A stretch of 64,000 nt of DNA from Ochotona curzoniae (GCF_017591425.1 NW_024465885.1:47735001-47799000); one strand, 5' to 3'; positions 10,330 through 20,899 are shown, counted from the stretch's first letter. Numbers and translations are program-made. Notes: generated by a model not told the origin, from the sequence alone.

Positions 10330-10555
10330 ACAGATTTATTGACTTACTTATTTGAAAGTGAGAGTTACGGAGAAACACACACACACACACACTCACCCAG
10401 TGACAGAGAGATCTTCCATCTGCCAGATCCCTCTTCAAATGGCTCCCAAAGCCAAGGATCAGGGGCTTCAGCTGGGTTCCCCCGCGGGTCAAGGTCTTCT
10501 GATGCTTTCCTGAATACGAAGCAGCACACCTACGGGATGCTAGTATGGCAAGCGT
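10330..10555 (-). mobile_element. C-SINE, antisense, head-truncated, inside L1
   Basis: The tail 'gatttattgacttacttatt' and 'tgaaagtgagagttacgg' are followed by an (AC)n block, 'gagatcttccatctgcc' and 'gctgggttcccccgcgggtc', ending near 'cctacgggatgctagtatgg'. It interrupts the antisense L1. Confidence 0.83.
10374..10396. repeat. (AC)n microsatellite
   Basis: About eleven AC units within the C-SINE, replacing the usual GA run. Confidence 0.9.
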
Positions 10556-11102
10556 CTGTTTTTCCTTATGCCACATCACTAACCTCAGTTGTAACATCTT
10601 GATTCCAGGGAAGTCTTTGTTTTCATTCTTTCAAAGGCAGATCTCTTTTAGTTGAAGAAGTACGCGCCGGCAGTTTATTCCTTTCCGATTAGTACCTTTG
10701 CCATCTCGTCCAGGAAATCATCCTCTCACTCAATGTTACAAGATTCGTTGTTCTTTCCTACAAGTTTGAGCTTAAGGCTTTGCATGCAGGTCTAGTGTTG
10801 GTTTTGAGCCGATCTTTGCCATCTCTGACAGTGTAGTTGTTTTCTACATGTGACTAAGTGATTAATTGTTTTGGTGGAAAGGCTTATTTATGTGCGACTT
10901 TACTTTCAAACTGTTGCTTTGTCTACTTGTGTACTAACACGACACTCTAGAATCCTGTGACAATTCCTGAACGTGTGCAGTGATAGCCCTCAGACATGGG
11001 TTTTGGCTTTTCTGGGTTCTTTGTATTTCTGTGCCAATTTCAAAACTTATTTATCAGTACCTGCAGAGAGACCTAGGAATTTGTGGTTGCATTGATTCTT
11101 TC

Positions 11103-11439
11103 TTTTTTTTTTTAGAGACTTATTTATTTTTATTGCAAAGTCAGATATACAGAGAGGAGGAGAGACAGAGAAGAAGATCTTCTGTCCAATGATTCACTCC
11201 CCAAGTGGCTGCAATGGCTGGTGCTGAGCTGATCCGAAGCCAGGAGCCAGGAACATCCTCTGGGTCTCCCATGCTGGTTCAGGGTCCCTAGGCTTTGGGC
11301 TGCCCTCGACTGCTTCCCCAGGCCACAGGCAGGGAACTGGATGGGAAGCAGGGCAGCTGGGATTAGAACCGGCGCCCATGTGGGATCCTGGTGCATCCAA
11401 GGCGAGGACTTTAGCCTCTAGGCCATGGCACCGGGCCCA
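11103..11439 (-). mobile_element. C-SINE, antisense, young pika-like subtype, full length
   Basis: The T-run tail is followed by 'gcaaagtcagatatacagag', 'gaggaggagagacagagaag', 'gattcactccccaagtggct', 'tagaaccggcgcccatgtgg' and the head 'ggccatggcaccgggccc'. Near-matching flanks (ttgcattgattc before, ttgtattgactc after) look like a target-site duplication inside L1 ORF2. Low divergence makes this one of the youngest insertions here. Confidence 0.95.
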
Positions 11440-11995
11440 ATTGTATTGACTCTTAAGGTCAATTTGCGGACAATGTACATTTTAAAAGTATGGAGTCCTA
11501 TGACACATGGATAAACCTTATCTTTCCATTTGTTCACTTTATTTTCTGTCATGCCAGTGCTGGGTAGTTTTCAGTATGGCGGTTATACACATTTTTGTTA
11601 ATGTGCCACCAAATGCCTTAGGGTTCATGGCTGGTGTCCCAAACCACAACGGAGCATTGCACGTTGGCCTTGCCTCCCGAAGCATTGCTGCGTTCACTGA
11701 CTAGTTCTGGTAGCTGTTTTGTGCTCTCATTTGGTCGCTCTACATGAGTGAATTTGTCATGTGTGAACAAGGACAGTTCTTTTATTTTGTGGTAAAGATG
11801 CTCCTTACTTCTGCTGCCCTGTTGTACTGGCCAGGCACTCTACTACAATGTGGGTACAAACGGTGAGAGCAGACAGGTTCTTCCTGATTTGGGTCTGAGA
11901 GATAAAGTGTTCAGTCTGTTGCCCCTAAATGTGATATTGGTATCTGTGTCTGTTAAACGATCGTATTTTGCTTTTTACAAATTTGGTAATATCAA

Positions 11996-12118
11996 GAGTC
12001 TTCAAAAAGTTCTCAGGGAAATACTGAAAATTACTTTCAAGTACAAAAGATTTCAAAGATTTGTGTGCCAAAATAGAAACACTGTAATTTCATTCTTCCA
12101 TGAACTTTCGGAAGTTCC
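11996..12118 (+). mobile_element. mariner-type MITE, copy 2, complete
   Basis: About 123 bp with terminal inverted repeats: 'gtcttcaaaaagttctcagg' at the left and 'ccatgaactttcggaagttc' at the right. The internal block 'ttgtgtgccaaaatagaaac' is shared with copy 1. It sits inside the antisense L1, so it moved after that L1 inserted. It has no coding capacity and needed a transposase in trans. Confidence 0.75.
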
Positions 12119-12429
12119 ATTGGTTTCTGAGTTTGAAAACACTCTTACACTTTTGGGAAGAACCTCGTTTGGTCATGATGTATTGTCTTGTATGTACTAC
12201 TAAATTTGATTTACCATTTTAAACACTTTTTGTATATTTGCTCATGAGGAATATTGGCCAAGGGCCTTTTCTTTTGTTATCTTTGTCTAGGTTTATCAAG
12301 ATGATGTGGGCCTTAAAGGTTGCATTGGGAAATAATCCCTCCTCTTCAATTTTCTGAAAGTTTGTGTGGAAATGGCATATTTATCCTTATTTAAATGTTT
12401 CAAACAACGCACTAGCTTGCGCCTCCAGG

Positions 12430-12565
12430 CATAGGCCTGGTCCAGCTCCGGCTGCCACAGGCGTCTAGAGGAAACCAGCGGATGGAATCTCTGTATCCCC
12501 AACCCTCTTTACTTCCCTCTCTTTGTCTCTACCTCTTGAATAAATGTCAAAACTTTAAAACGAGA
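12430..12565 (+). mobile_element. C-SINE 3' part, sense
   Basis: Only the distal half is present: 'ggcctggtccagctccggct', 'gaaaccagcggatggaatct', a CT-rich run and 'cttgaataaatgtcaaaac'. The head is missing. Confidence 0.82.
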
Positions 12566-12711
12566 AACTAAATGGAATTGAAGGTAAGGTAATTTTGTTG
12601 TGTAAGTTTTTGAAATCCATACAGGTAAGCAGTCTTCAAAAAGTTCATGAAAAAGCATATTATAAAAAAGCTACAGAGGACTAAATCAATGAAGGACCCA
12701 TTGCTAAAGTG

Positions 12712-12837
12712 ACAGGACCAAGCCACCACCTGTTCATACTAACCCTTAATGTGAACGACTTAGACTCATCATTCACAGGACCAAAGCACCACCTGTTCAT
12801 ATGAACCCTGAATGTAAATGGCTTAAACTCATCATTC
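12712..12837. repeat. 63-bp tandem duplication within L1 ORF2 piece
   Basis: Two 63-bp units start at 12712 and 12775. Each begins 'acaggacca', contains 'caccacctgttcata' and ends 'actcatcattc'. The period equals 21 codons, so it would have been frame-preserving. Confidence 0.85.
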
Positions 12838-13096
12838 AAACATCATAGGTTAGTAGACTGGATTAAAAAAACAAAACCCATCTATTTGTTTCCTACAAGA
12901 GACACACTTTACCAACAAAGATCAGCGGAAACTATATCTCCTAGATTTAAAATTTTTTTGTTAGTTTCACCTCTTCAAAATACTTTACTCTCATTAAATT
13001 CCTCACTGACTCATAGATCATACAGTAGCATTATTTTCTTCAAGACGGTTCTTGATTTCCTTTTTCATTTCTTCAGTGACACATTAGTTATTCAGA

Positions 13097-13346
13097 AGCA
13101 AGTTATTTAACTTCGTAGTGTTATTAATTTCTTTTTTTCCTTCCTGTTGTCGATTTTGTTTTGTGGCTTTTCATTTAAGGGGATGTATAGTAACTTTGTA
13201 ATGGAGACTATTAAATCTAGCAGCATGTTATTTAACTTTGTGGCATAGTAAATTTTAATTTTTCTCCCTGTTATTGATTTTGTTTTATGACTTTTCATAT
13301 AGGGGGATATATAATAACTGTGTAATGGATACTATCATATCCAGAT
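13097..13346. repeat. 125-bp tandem duplication across the inversion junction
   Basis: Units at 13097-13221 and 13222-13346 share 'gttatttaact', 'cctgtt..tgattttgtttt', 'cttttcat' and a 'tgtaatgga..actat' end. Each carries the antisense-ORF2/3' UTR junction. Confidence 0.8.
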
Positions 13347-13692
13347 GTGGAGATACAAAGCAGTATGTATTTCTACTTCCAGATCATAGATGGACTCCCA
13401 ATGGAACTGTTTGCTATAACTTGACAATAGGATGCCGGACTCTCTGCTATTGTCCATGCCTGCAATGATGGACATATGACTGTGTATGAAGAACTATACT
13501 ATAGGGGAACTCAGAGAGGGTGGAGGGAATTAGGCAGAGGATAAGGGAAATCCCAGCGCCTATGGAACTGTATCATAAAATGGTAGTAATAATAAGAAGT
13601 AAAATTTTAAAAAGCCATGGATGGATTTCAGTATTTTCACCAATATAAATATAACTTTAAATATGATTTTAATGAACTTTTTGAAGTACCTT

Positions 13693-14640
13693 TATTTCAA
13701 TTAAATTTCTTTAATTGATATGGGGCCTTTTGGATGGGTTTCTACCCTTTAAACTGCTTCTGGAAACATCCATCTATCTTTCTGCTACACCTACTGAATT
13801 GTGGAATATTCCAGATCTTTCAGAGTGGAAAGCCACTTTCTTCCCAGCATGCATACCTTCACCTCATCCGCCCTGGTTTGTTGTGACCTTCTTTGTTTGG
13901 GTGGCTCACCTGAGAAGTCATCATGCAAGCTGAGCTGCTCACGCCCTTTCCTGATGATGTGTAGTCTTGTCTGTGTTTGGTCTTGATCACCTTTCCTTGA
14001 ATCTCTGGTTTTCTGATAGAGCTGATGAATTTGATGCAAACTCTGATACGACTGTAGTCGAAGGAGCCAGGGAGAAAACTGGAGCTTCCTTTAATCGGAA
14101 TTCTACAAACTTGCAATGTAAGAATCTGGGTTCATTTGGAAAAACAAAAGCGAAGTGGCAGCTAATACTGGTGATGTTGTTGTTGATATTGTTCCCTGGT
14201 CTAGCGGGAGGGTGGCTGGAGGGGATGGTGAGCAAGGCATCCTTTTCTTGAGGAGGCCAAGTCTCATCAGCCATCCTCCTTTTCCAGAGTAGTCTCCATT
14301 GATCAATGTGACAAGCCCCAGACCATCAGCAGGCGGTGGGACTGTTATGATAGGTCATCTTGTCATCTAACACCTCTCGTAATTTAATGGGCATCAGTAT
14401 GGTGTCGATGGTGTATTAAAACCCCAGCTTTTTTATTTAATAGGTCCAGGATGAGGTCTGCCAAAGGACAGAGGAGAAGGTCACCCAACAGTTACCTGCC
14501 TGAGATTGTGGATGTCACACGCCAGCCTGCCTACAGAACCATGTCTCAAATAGGGGAACCTGTGTGGATTTGCTGCCTGGTAACCATGGTTACCAGGGGC
14601 TCTCGCTCAGTCCCTCTTCTCACAGCATAACACTAGAAGA
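13693..14640. other. no recognised feature
   Basis: Mixed-composition DNA with several overlapping short open frames on both strands (13.8-14.3 kb). I see no known domain, repeat or clear exon border. Confidence 0.4.
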
Positions 14641-14659
14641 GTGAGCAGTACATAGGAGT

Positions 14660-15292
14660 GTGGCAGCTTCCTTCAGACATCTGGGGAGACTGGGCAGGAG
14701 GTTGAGTGCACAGGAATTGCATCTTGCTGGCCTGGGGTGGACTTGCTCCTCCCTCAGGCCTCTTGGGTGGTGCAAGGAGGTGCAGTGTCTCATGTGTGGG
14801 CACTGGGTAAGCAGCTGCTTCTGCGTTGTGCACTTTGGCCTGCCAGTCACAGAGGAGACTGAGCTGTTCCTTGGGGTTAGAATGGGCAGGGACAGGAGTC
14901 CCTGGATCACTTGCCTGGGTGGGAAGGCAGGGCCCGAGAGGTGCAGCTCAGGCTGCAGAGTCTCTCATCAGGAGGACCACACACAGCCCCGTGTTCTACT
15001 TGCATCCAAAGGCTGTATTCAGTTCTCTCCCTTCAAGATGTCAGCTCTGCTGCCTTTCGCAACGTGGTCACCAAGCTTCTGCTTTCCCTCTGCCTGCAAG
15101 ATATCAAAATTTCTCAAAAGAAATGTTAGACCTTTGGTTTGGGGAAAGAATCTATTCTATATATACCTAAAAGGAAATCTCTTTTACTCTGACAACAAAA
15201 GACAGCCTGGGTCGCTGTCCAGACCACTTCAGTCCTTAAGAAAACACTTAAATGGATCCTACACCCTGGGTACTGTGTTGGGAAATCAGTAA
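14660..15292 (+). other. long open frame (210 codons), probably fortuitous
   Basis: Open for 633 bases from an ATG in moderately GC-rich DNA. The translation has no recognisable domain, is Cys/Ser/Leu-rich, and overlaps other open frames on both strands in the same interval. No repeat was recognised beneath it. A real single-exon gene or retrogene is possible but unsupported. Confidence 0.15.
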
Positions 15293-15385
15293 GAAAGGCA
15301 CATGACCTTGGGCAGCTCAGATAGGCACAGTCAAGCTGGAGACCTAGACCTGAACAGACAAGTTTAGCATGATGGGAACAAACTT

Positions 15386-16060
15386 GGAGGGGCTGATGCT
15401 GTGGTTCAAGAGCTTCGGTCACTGCCTCCGGTAATAGTACCTTGAATCAGAGAGTTAGTTCGAGTCCCGGCTGCTCTTTTCTAGTCCGAGTCCCTGCTAA
15501 TGCATCTGGGAAAGGAACAAAGGATGCCCAAGTACCTGTGCCTCTGCCATCCATGTGGAAGACAGGATGGAGTTGTTTTATTTTAAGATTTGCTTATTTA
15601 TTTGAAAGACTATAACAGAGAAAGAGGGAGGGCAAGAGAAAGAGAGCTCTTCTATTCTTTGGTTTACTCTTCAAATGGCTGTGATGGCTGGAGCTGGATT
15701 AATCTGAAACCAGAAGCTGGGAGTGTCCTCTGGGTCTCCCGTGCGAATGCAGGATCCCAAGCACATGGACCATCGTCTGCTGTTTGTCAAGCTGCATTAA
15801 CAAAAAGCTGGGTTTGGAAGTGGAACAGCCGGGAGTTGAATGCTGGTGGTACTACAGATGGTGATTTTATCCACTACACTAAGAGTTCCAGACTAAAGGC
15901 TAGAGTTTCTGACTCCTGGCTTTGGTTTGACCCAGTCTGAGCTGGTGTAACTACTTAAGAGGTTAAACAGAAGATGGAAATTTCTCGCTTGCTGTCTCTC
16001 TCTTTCTCTTGTGCTCTGACTTTCAAATAAGAAATTTAATAGACTACTTAAAAAAAAAAG
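15386..16060 (+). mobile_element. C-SINE, sense, split by a second C-SINE
   Basis: The head part (15386-15572) has 'ggggctgatgctgtggttca', 'tcgagtcccggctgctc' and 'ccatgtggaagacaggatgg'. The distal part (15887-16060) resumes with 'gagtttctgactcctggc', 'tttgacccagtctgagctgg', the CT-rich run and the A-rich tail. The gap is filled by the antisense copy at 15573-15886. Confidence 0.9.
15573..15886 (-). mobile_element. C-SINE, antisense, inserted in another C-SINE
   Basis: The tail 'tattttaagatttgcttatt' is followed by 'gtttactcttcaaatggct', 'gtcctctgggtctcccgtg', 'ggaagtggaacagccggg' and an eroded head. Flanks ggatggagtt (left) and ggctagagttt (right) resemble a target-site duplication. Confidence 0.88.
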
Positions 16061-17004
16061 AAAGAAAAATAAAAAAAGAAAGAAGTGGTCAAGCTGCTCT
16101 AGAATTGAAAAGAAAAAATATAGTCCAACCAGAAAAGTTGGTGGGAGACAGTTTCTGAGATCCTCCCGGAAGTAGGAACAGGTTTAACTAGTCCACATTT
16201 GGAGCAGAACAAAGCACAGAGGCAAGGGATAGCAGTCTACATGCATTTGTCTGCACACATCGTGGGTTTCATGCATGCTTAGGCGTAGTTGTGGGTGTTT
16301 GTGCGTGGGTATGGGTATGTGACTCTGCACTTGTCTGTGTGTGCAAGTGTGCAAGTGCAATTTTTGTGTATGCACAAGTCTGTGTGTTCTATTTAGTGGA
16401 TGTATAATTAGTGGTACAAGCGTGTCTGCATGTCTGCTTGTGTGTATCTTAGTGGGAAGGTGTGCAAATCTTTGTGGCCGAATTGGCAAGGGAAGGCACA
16501 GAAATGAGCAATTCTGTGTGTCCTAAGGGTTAAGTGTAGGGGGTAGCAGAAAGATGGATGTGGGACCCTGCCATGGAGGGCCGTGTACATTAAGAAGGCT
16601 GGCTCTGGACATTTTCCAAGGAGTCACTGCATGATAGGCGGTTTCCTAAGCTTGTGGGAATGGGTCCAGGATGAGTGTCCCAGGGACAAGCCTGAGGCAC
16701 ACTCATGAATGCATGGTTTAGACAGGTCCTCTCTCAAGAGGGGAAGACACAAGGGCAGGTGGCACCTCTGAGTTAATTTAGATCCAGGAATGAGGGTGAG
16801 GCATGGACCCTGTGAATCTGGTGTTCCAGGCAGCAGGACCGTGAGACGCTGCGCTGGTGGCCAAGGCCAGTGTTCCAGAGAGAGAGAGATCAGCTGCAGG
16901 AAGGGAGAAACGTACCCAGGGTGGACAAAGGGGCTCCCATGGTGACTGCTACAGCATAGAGCACCTTGCAAGTTTCCTAAGCAGTTAGACTTTTGAGTTG
17001 TTTT
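16061..17004. other. TG-rich low-complexity stretch and unrecognised DNA
   Basis: 16255-16470 is a decayed (TG)n-like region with many 'gtgtgtgcaagtgtgc'-type units. The rest has no recognised repeat, RNA gene or exon. Confidence 0.5.
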
Positions 17005-17262
17005 AGGTTAATGTGATCTTGCATTTGCTGTTTACTTCCCAAATGCCCACAGTCACTGGGGCTTGCATTGGGCCAGGCCAAAGCCAGAAGTCTGGAACTC
17101 AATCTGGGTTTCCATGTGGATGGCAGAGGCCTAGGCACTTGGGCTACCACCTGCTGCCTCCCAGGATACGCATTGGCAGGAAGCTAGGATGGGAGGGAAA
17201 GCCAGGATAGAAGCCAGCTACTCTCATGTAGGATATCCTTACCATTGAATCAAAATGATATT
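17005..17262 (-). mobile_element. C-SINE, antisense, old, tail lost
   Basis: Recognised by 'tttacttcccaaatgccca', 'aaagccagaagtctggaac', 'ccatgtggatggcagaggcc' and 'actctcatgtaggatatcc'. Ends are eroded; one of the oldest C-SINE copies here. Confidence 0.75.
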
Positions 17263-19050
17263 TTGCATCTTCCAAGAACTAACATCCTCTATGACTCTTT
17301 GATGCTTTTATAGAGTCCTTTCAGCTGTACTAAACTTTTTAGAGGACTGTATGTTGGAATTGACTTTATAAAAAAAAAATCACTTCTCTAACATTACAGA
17401 TTAAAAAAAAAACACACACACAACACACTTTGTACCAAAACCTTTTTAAAAGTCATTTTCATGTTGAATGAGTGGTGAATCAATAAGAGGAATTGCTAAA
17501 CATCTAATGATGTAGATTCTTCCATACACTATCAGCATGGTGCTTTGATACTTGATTCTCCTGTCTGTGAGTCATCAGAGGTGAGGTGGCAAGAGGGAAC
17601 CAAACATTCAACCAGCCATTGAGCAATTGTTCTAACACTTGTTAGAATGAAGAATATCTGTGCAAAACGCCACTCCCTGGGTCTGATCACCCACAGGCAC
17701 AGCATGGGGCTCGCTGAGTTGCTAACTGTGAAAAGAGGGTCTCAAAGGCAAGTGGCTTTGTAAGATGCCACATGGGTTTAGCAGTGGGCTTTGCTAGACC
17801 AGGGCTCAGCCACGACAGACCTGGAAGGCCGAGGCTGAGGAGAGAGCTTAGAAGAGCCTAACAAAAATTTTGTTCAGGACAGAATTCTTTGTCTCCCTGA
17901 TAGCCCACTGTAAATAAGCTCAAGAATTATTTGTTTCTGAGTCAGGAAACAAGAAGCAATGGTACCAACCACTGAACATCAATTACCAAGCGTGTTCACC
18001 TGGAGATCCTAGCAGCCTAGCCCAAGGCCAGTGAATCCTAAATGGAACACCAGCCCGAACTCCTGAAAAAAGCAGGACCTGCTCTGCAAGTGTGTGTGAG
18101 AAGTGATGTCATCTTGTGTGCTCGCTGATCGGTAAATGAAGCAACCCAGAGACCCAATGTCAAAGGTGCTGAAATAGCATGACACAGCTTTTCACCCGGA
18201 AGTGGCTTGCAATTAGGGTATCACCAGTTTTAATGCTGTGTTTTGTCCTACGTTTACACATGTGGAGAAGGAGAGTGAAGTGGGGTGTAGCGAGTTTGTA
18301 GCAGAGGGAAAGGTGCAGTTTTGTGTGGAAGAGGAAACTATCTTTAGCTCTCTTGTAGCTCTGTTGAAAATATTGAAGATGAAAAAAGTAAGATTCAAAT
18401 CTACTCAGCCAGAAAACCCTGTGTTCGAAATCATTTCCACTTCTTCCTCAAACCTTGTAAACAACAAGAACCCTGAAAAGGCTGAGTTGAATCATTAGTT
18501 CGTATACAGAGGTCATCCCTCCGAGTTGCATCTGGAGCTAGTTTATGCTGCACCACAGCCCTTAGAACGCGAAGCTGGAGGACAGGAGTCGAGTGCTTGT
18601 TGTTGCCTCACAGCCAACCAAGCATGTGTTCAGCTCAGTCGTTCACACAAGGCTAGGAGTGGCCAGATCGGAAGTCTCCACTGAGCTAGTCACGCTGCGA
18701 CCAAGACACGTAGAACCCAAGCACTGCTGTTTCCTAGCATATGCGGCAATACACATTAACAAGGTGAAAGAAGCCGGGCTGAGAAGGCTGCAGATCCCAG
18801 GCTTTCACCCTGTAATGCAGCAATTTGGAAAAGGCAATCCCATGGGGAGAGGAAGCCGGCCGGCAGTGGCCATCAGCTGACATCAGCGGAGGAGCAGATA
18901 AGGAGTAGAGGATTTCTGGGCAGGGCATTCCTCTGTAGGACACAGCAGTGGTGTGAGCATGCCATTTTGGCATTTGTCCATGTCCATGTGTGACACCAAC
19001 AGTGGGCCTCCATGTCCAGCATGGGCCCTGTGTGATGATGAGCTATTGGT
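17263..19050. other. no recognised repeat; one weak coding candidate
   Basis: Mostly unrecognised. An 86-codon open frame on the plus strand at 18238-18498 has a plausible amino-acid mix (acidic start, hydrophobic centre, basic SSLVALLKILKMKKVRF segment) but no convincing splice sites and no family match. I do not call it a gene. Confidence 0.3.
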
Positions 19051-19059
19051 ATTTACCCA

Positions 19060-19235
19060 TTACAACAAGTGGACAACACTGGTGGGGCATGTTGCTGGTG
19101 GTAGCTGGGGGAGGGATGTTTTGGAAGTCAGTGGACAGGGGAGACATGGGAAATCCTTGCACATTTTGCTCAGTTGTGATGTGAACTTGAAACTACAAAA
19201 TACACATACCAAAAAAGAATGCAGTGCACTGTGTG
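19060..19235 (+). mobile_element. L1M 3' terminal fragment, sense
   Basis: Layout 'gtagctgggggagggatg', 'gacatgggaaatccttgc', 'ttttgctcagttgtgatgtg' and 'aacttgaaactacaaaat' follows the end of an old L1 3' UTR ('tttgctgtgaacctaaaact' in the family). Confidence 0.55.
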
Positions 19236-19534
19236 TCCAGGTACATGGGGTTGGGGGGAGGAGGTACACGCTTTGGCTTAAGCCCAGCGAGATTTGCTTT
19301 CCAACATATGCTGTGTCTTCCTGCTGGACTCTGTGAGTTAGCCCATGTATCCCAATCCAACCGAATTTTAGTGTTCTGGCAGCTGGGATTTACAGTGCTG
19401 CCACAAATCCCAAGAAGGTAGTCATTAACCCCTTCCTCTATAGCAAACGAGGGTCTAGGGTCCTGTGAGCCCTTTGCCACCTAGTCTCCACTTCCTGGTT
19501 TTATGTGTGCTTTTGCTTAAAGATGCTTTATTTA

Positions 19535-19855
19535 GAGGCCATTGCAATGGCTTGGGAGGCTGATTCCCCACCTGTGGTACCTGAAGCCCACACTGGTGCT
19601 GGTTCTAGTCCAGGATGCTCTACTTCTGATCCAGCCGTTGTCCAATGGTCTGGGAAAGCAGCCAGAATGGCCCATGGCCATCAGCCCTATATTCCATGTG
19701 GGAGACCCAGAGGAAATGCATACCTCCTGGCTTTGGATCACCCAGTTCCAGCCATTGTAGCCATTTGGATAGAAAACCAGCAGATGGATGATCTCTCTAT
19801 TTTTACCTATATCTGTAACTCTGACTTCCAAACAAAATAAATGAAGTTTAAAAAA
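19535..19855 (+). mobile_element. C-SINE, sense
   Basis: The head is eroded ('gcttgggaggctgattccc'). It is followed by 'ctacttctgatccagccg', 'gtctgggaaagcagccaga', 'ccatgtgggagacccagagg', 'ccagcagatggatgatctc' and the tail 'ccaaacaaaataaatgaag'. Confidence 0.87.
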
Positions 19856-20371
19856 ATGTTTTATTTAATGCATGCAGTCAACCCCTGGCTGATGACAGCT
19901 TGGTCACATATTCCTTGAATGGACGATGCTGCAAAGTAATGCGCGTTCAGTTGAAGCTGTGCTGGAAATGTTGAACTTGACCTTTTCCTGGGCTGGTTCT
20001 GTGCTATTGGATCCTCTCGAGGAGAGAGAGTGGCAGTGAATGCAGCTCTCCGTGAGCCCTGGGGCTACCGGAGACCAAAATACCACCTGGCTATGCTGCT
20101 GAACTGGAGCTTTTGGTAGGTTAGGAGAATTCCATGCATGTTTGATGTCTTTAATAGATGACGGAACTATCAAGGTAAAATTCTACCCTAAGTTAGACAG
20201 AGTTTGAAGTGATGATTCATTAGCATTGAATCTGCTGCCTGCAGCATGGTGACACATGCTTCAGAGAATTCACAGAAGACGAGCCATTTCTCCCACAGGA
20301 GCGTCACAGTCCTCTTTCGCTAACGAACATCAGGGTCAGTGCTGTGTTAGGAGACCTGTTAGAAAATGAAG
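19856..20371. other. no recognised feature
   Basis: About 500 bases between two sense C-SINEs; no recognised repeat or exon. Confidence 0.35.
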
Positions 20372-20660
20372 AGGCCAGCCTTGTGCCCGGCAGGTTAAGC
20401 CACAGCTTGCAGCGCCAACATTTCATTTCAGAGTCCTGGCTGCTCCTTGCTAATGCACCTGAGGAGGCAGCAGATGATGGCTGAAGTGTTTGGGACCCTG
20501 GATGAAGACCTGATGTGGAAGTCCTAGGCTCTTTGCTTCGGCCCAGCCCACCGAAGGGCCTTTGCAATCAGTTGAGAATGAGCCAGCAGACAGAAGAGTT
20601 GATGCTCCCTACCTCTCCATCACTCTTGCTTTTCAAATAAATAAATCTTTTTTTAAAAAG
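20372..20660 (+). mobile_element. C-SINE, sense
   Basis: Head 'gtgcccggcaggttaagcc', then 'agtcctggctgctccttgc', 'gaggaggcagcagatgatgg' and 'cagcagacagaagagttgat', ending with 'ttcaaataaataaatctttt' and an A-run. Confidence 0.88.
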
Positions 20661-20899
20661 TAAAATCATGGACAAACAGTACAAAATTGTGGAAAACATG
20701 ACAGTAAACAGATGGAGAGAAGAATGCAGACACAGGTCGAGAGCTGTGACAAGAGGCAGGCTCGTTGGGACACATGTGATCCCCAATATGTTACCACATG
20801 TGGTCACGGGTGACCACCGAGGCACCTCCAGGATTGACGTGGAGTGACAGACACCATCACAGAATAAATCTGTGAGGTTTGGAGGAGAGGGAAAGCCAC

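Larger units (their letters stand above)
9850..12425 (-). mobile_element. long antisense L1 (3' UTR into ORF2), interrupted by three insertions
   Basis: The plus strand reads backwards through an old L1. The 3' UTR runs 9850-10270 ('cagaaggttatgcggttgg', 'ttgcaagtattacaaatac'), and ORF2 follows at 10600-11100, 11440-11990 and 12120-12425. ORF2 landmarks in reverse are 'ggttgcattgattc', 'catctttccatttgttc'-like text, 'gtgaacaaggacagttctt', 'gttcttcctgatttgggtct' and 'cctcctcttcaattttctga'. This order matches human-type L1M ORF2 from the C-terminal part toward the reverse transcriptase core. Many stops and indels show it is dead. Insertions at 10330-10555, 11103-11439 and 11996-12118 are younger. 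Confidence 0.85.
12672..13611 (+). mobile_element. rearranged L1 composite, locus A
   Basis: Three parts are joined. A sense ORF2 piece occupies 12672-12930 ('caccacctgttcatactaac', 'ttcctacaagagacacact'). An inverted ORF2 piece follows at about 12960-13170 ('tttcatttcttcagtgacac', 'agttatttaacttc'). A sense L1 3' UTR runs from about 13170 to the A-rich end ('caataggatgccggactc', 'gcctgcaatgatggacatat', 'tggaactgtatcataaaa'). The inverted-piece/3' UTR junction also occurs at 24.9 kb and 31.1 kb. Two internal tandem duplications are listed separately. It is non-coding. Confidence 0.75.
12630..13690 (+). mobile_element. mariner-type MITE, copy 3, split by an L1 insertion
   Basis: The left part (12630-12671) begins 'gtcttcaaaaagttcatga' and the right part (13612-13690) ends 'taatgaactttttgaagtac'. 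Together they make about 120 bp, the length of copy 2. The inserted DNA at 12672-13611 is a rearranged L1. Similar A-rich text ending in 'aaaaagc' on both sides of the insert suggests a short target-site duplication. Confidence 0.78.
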
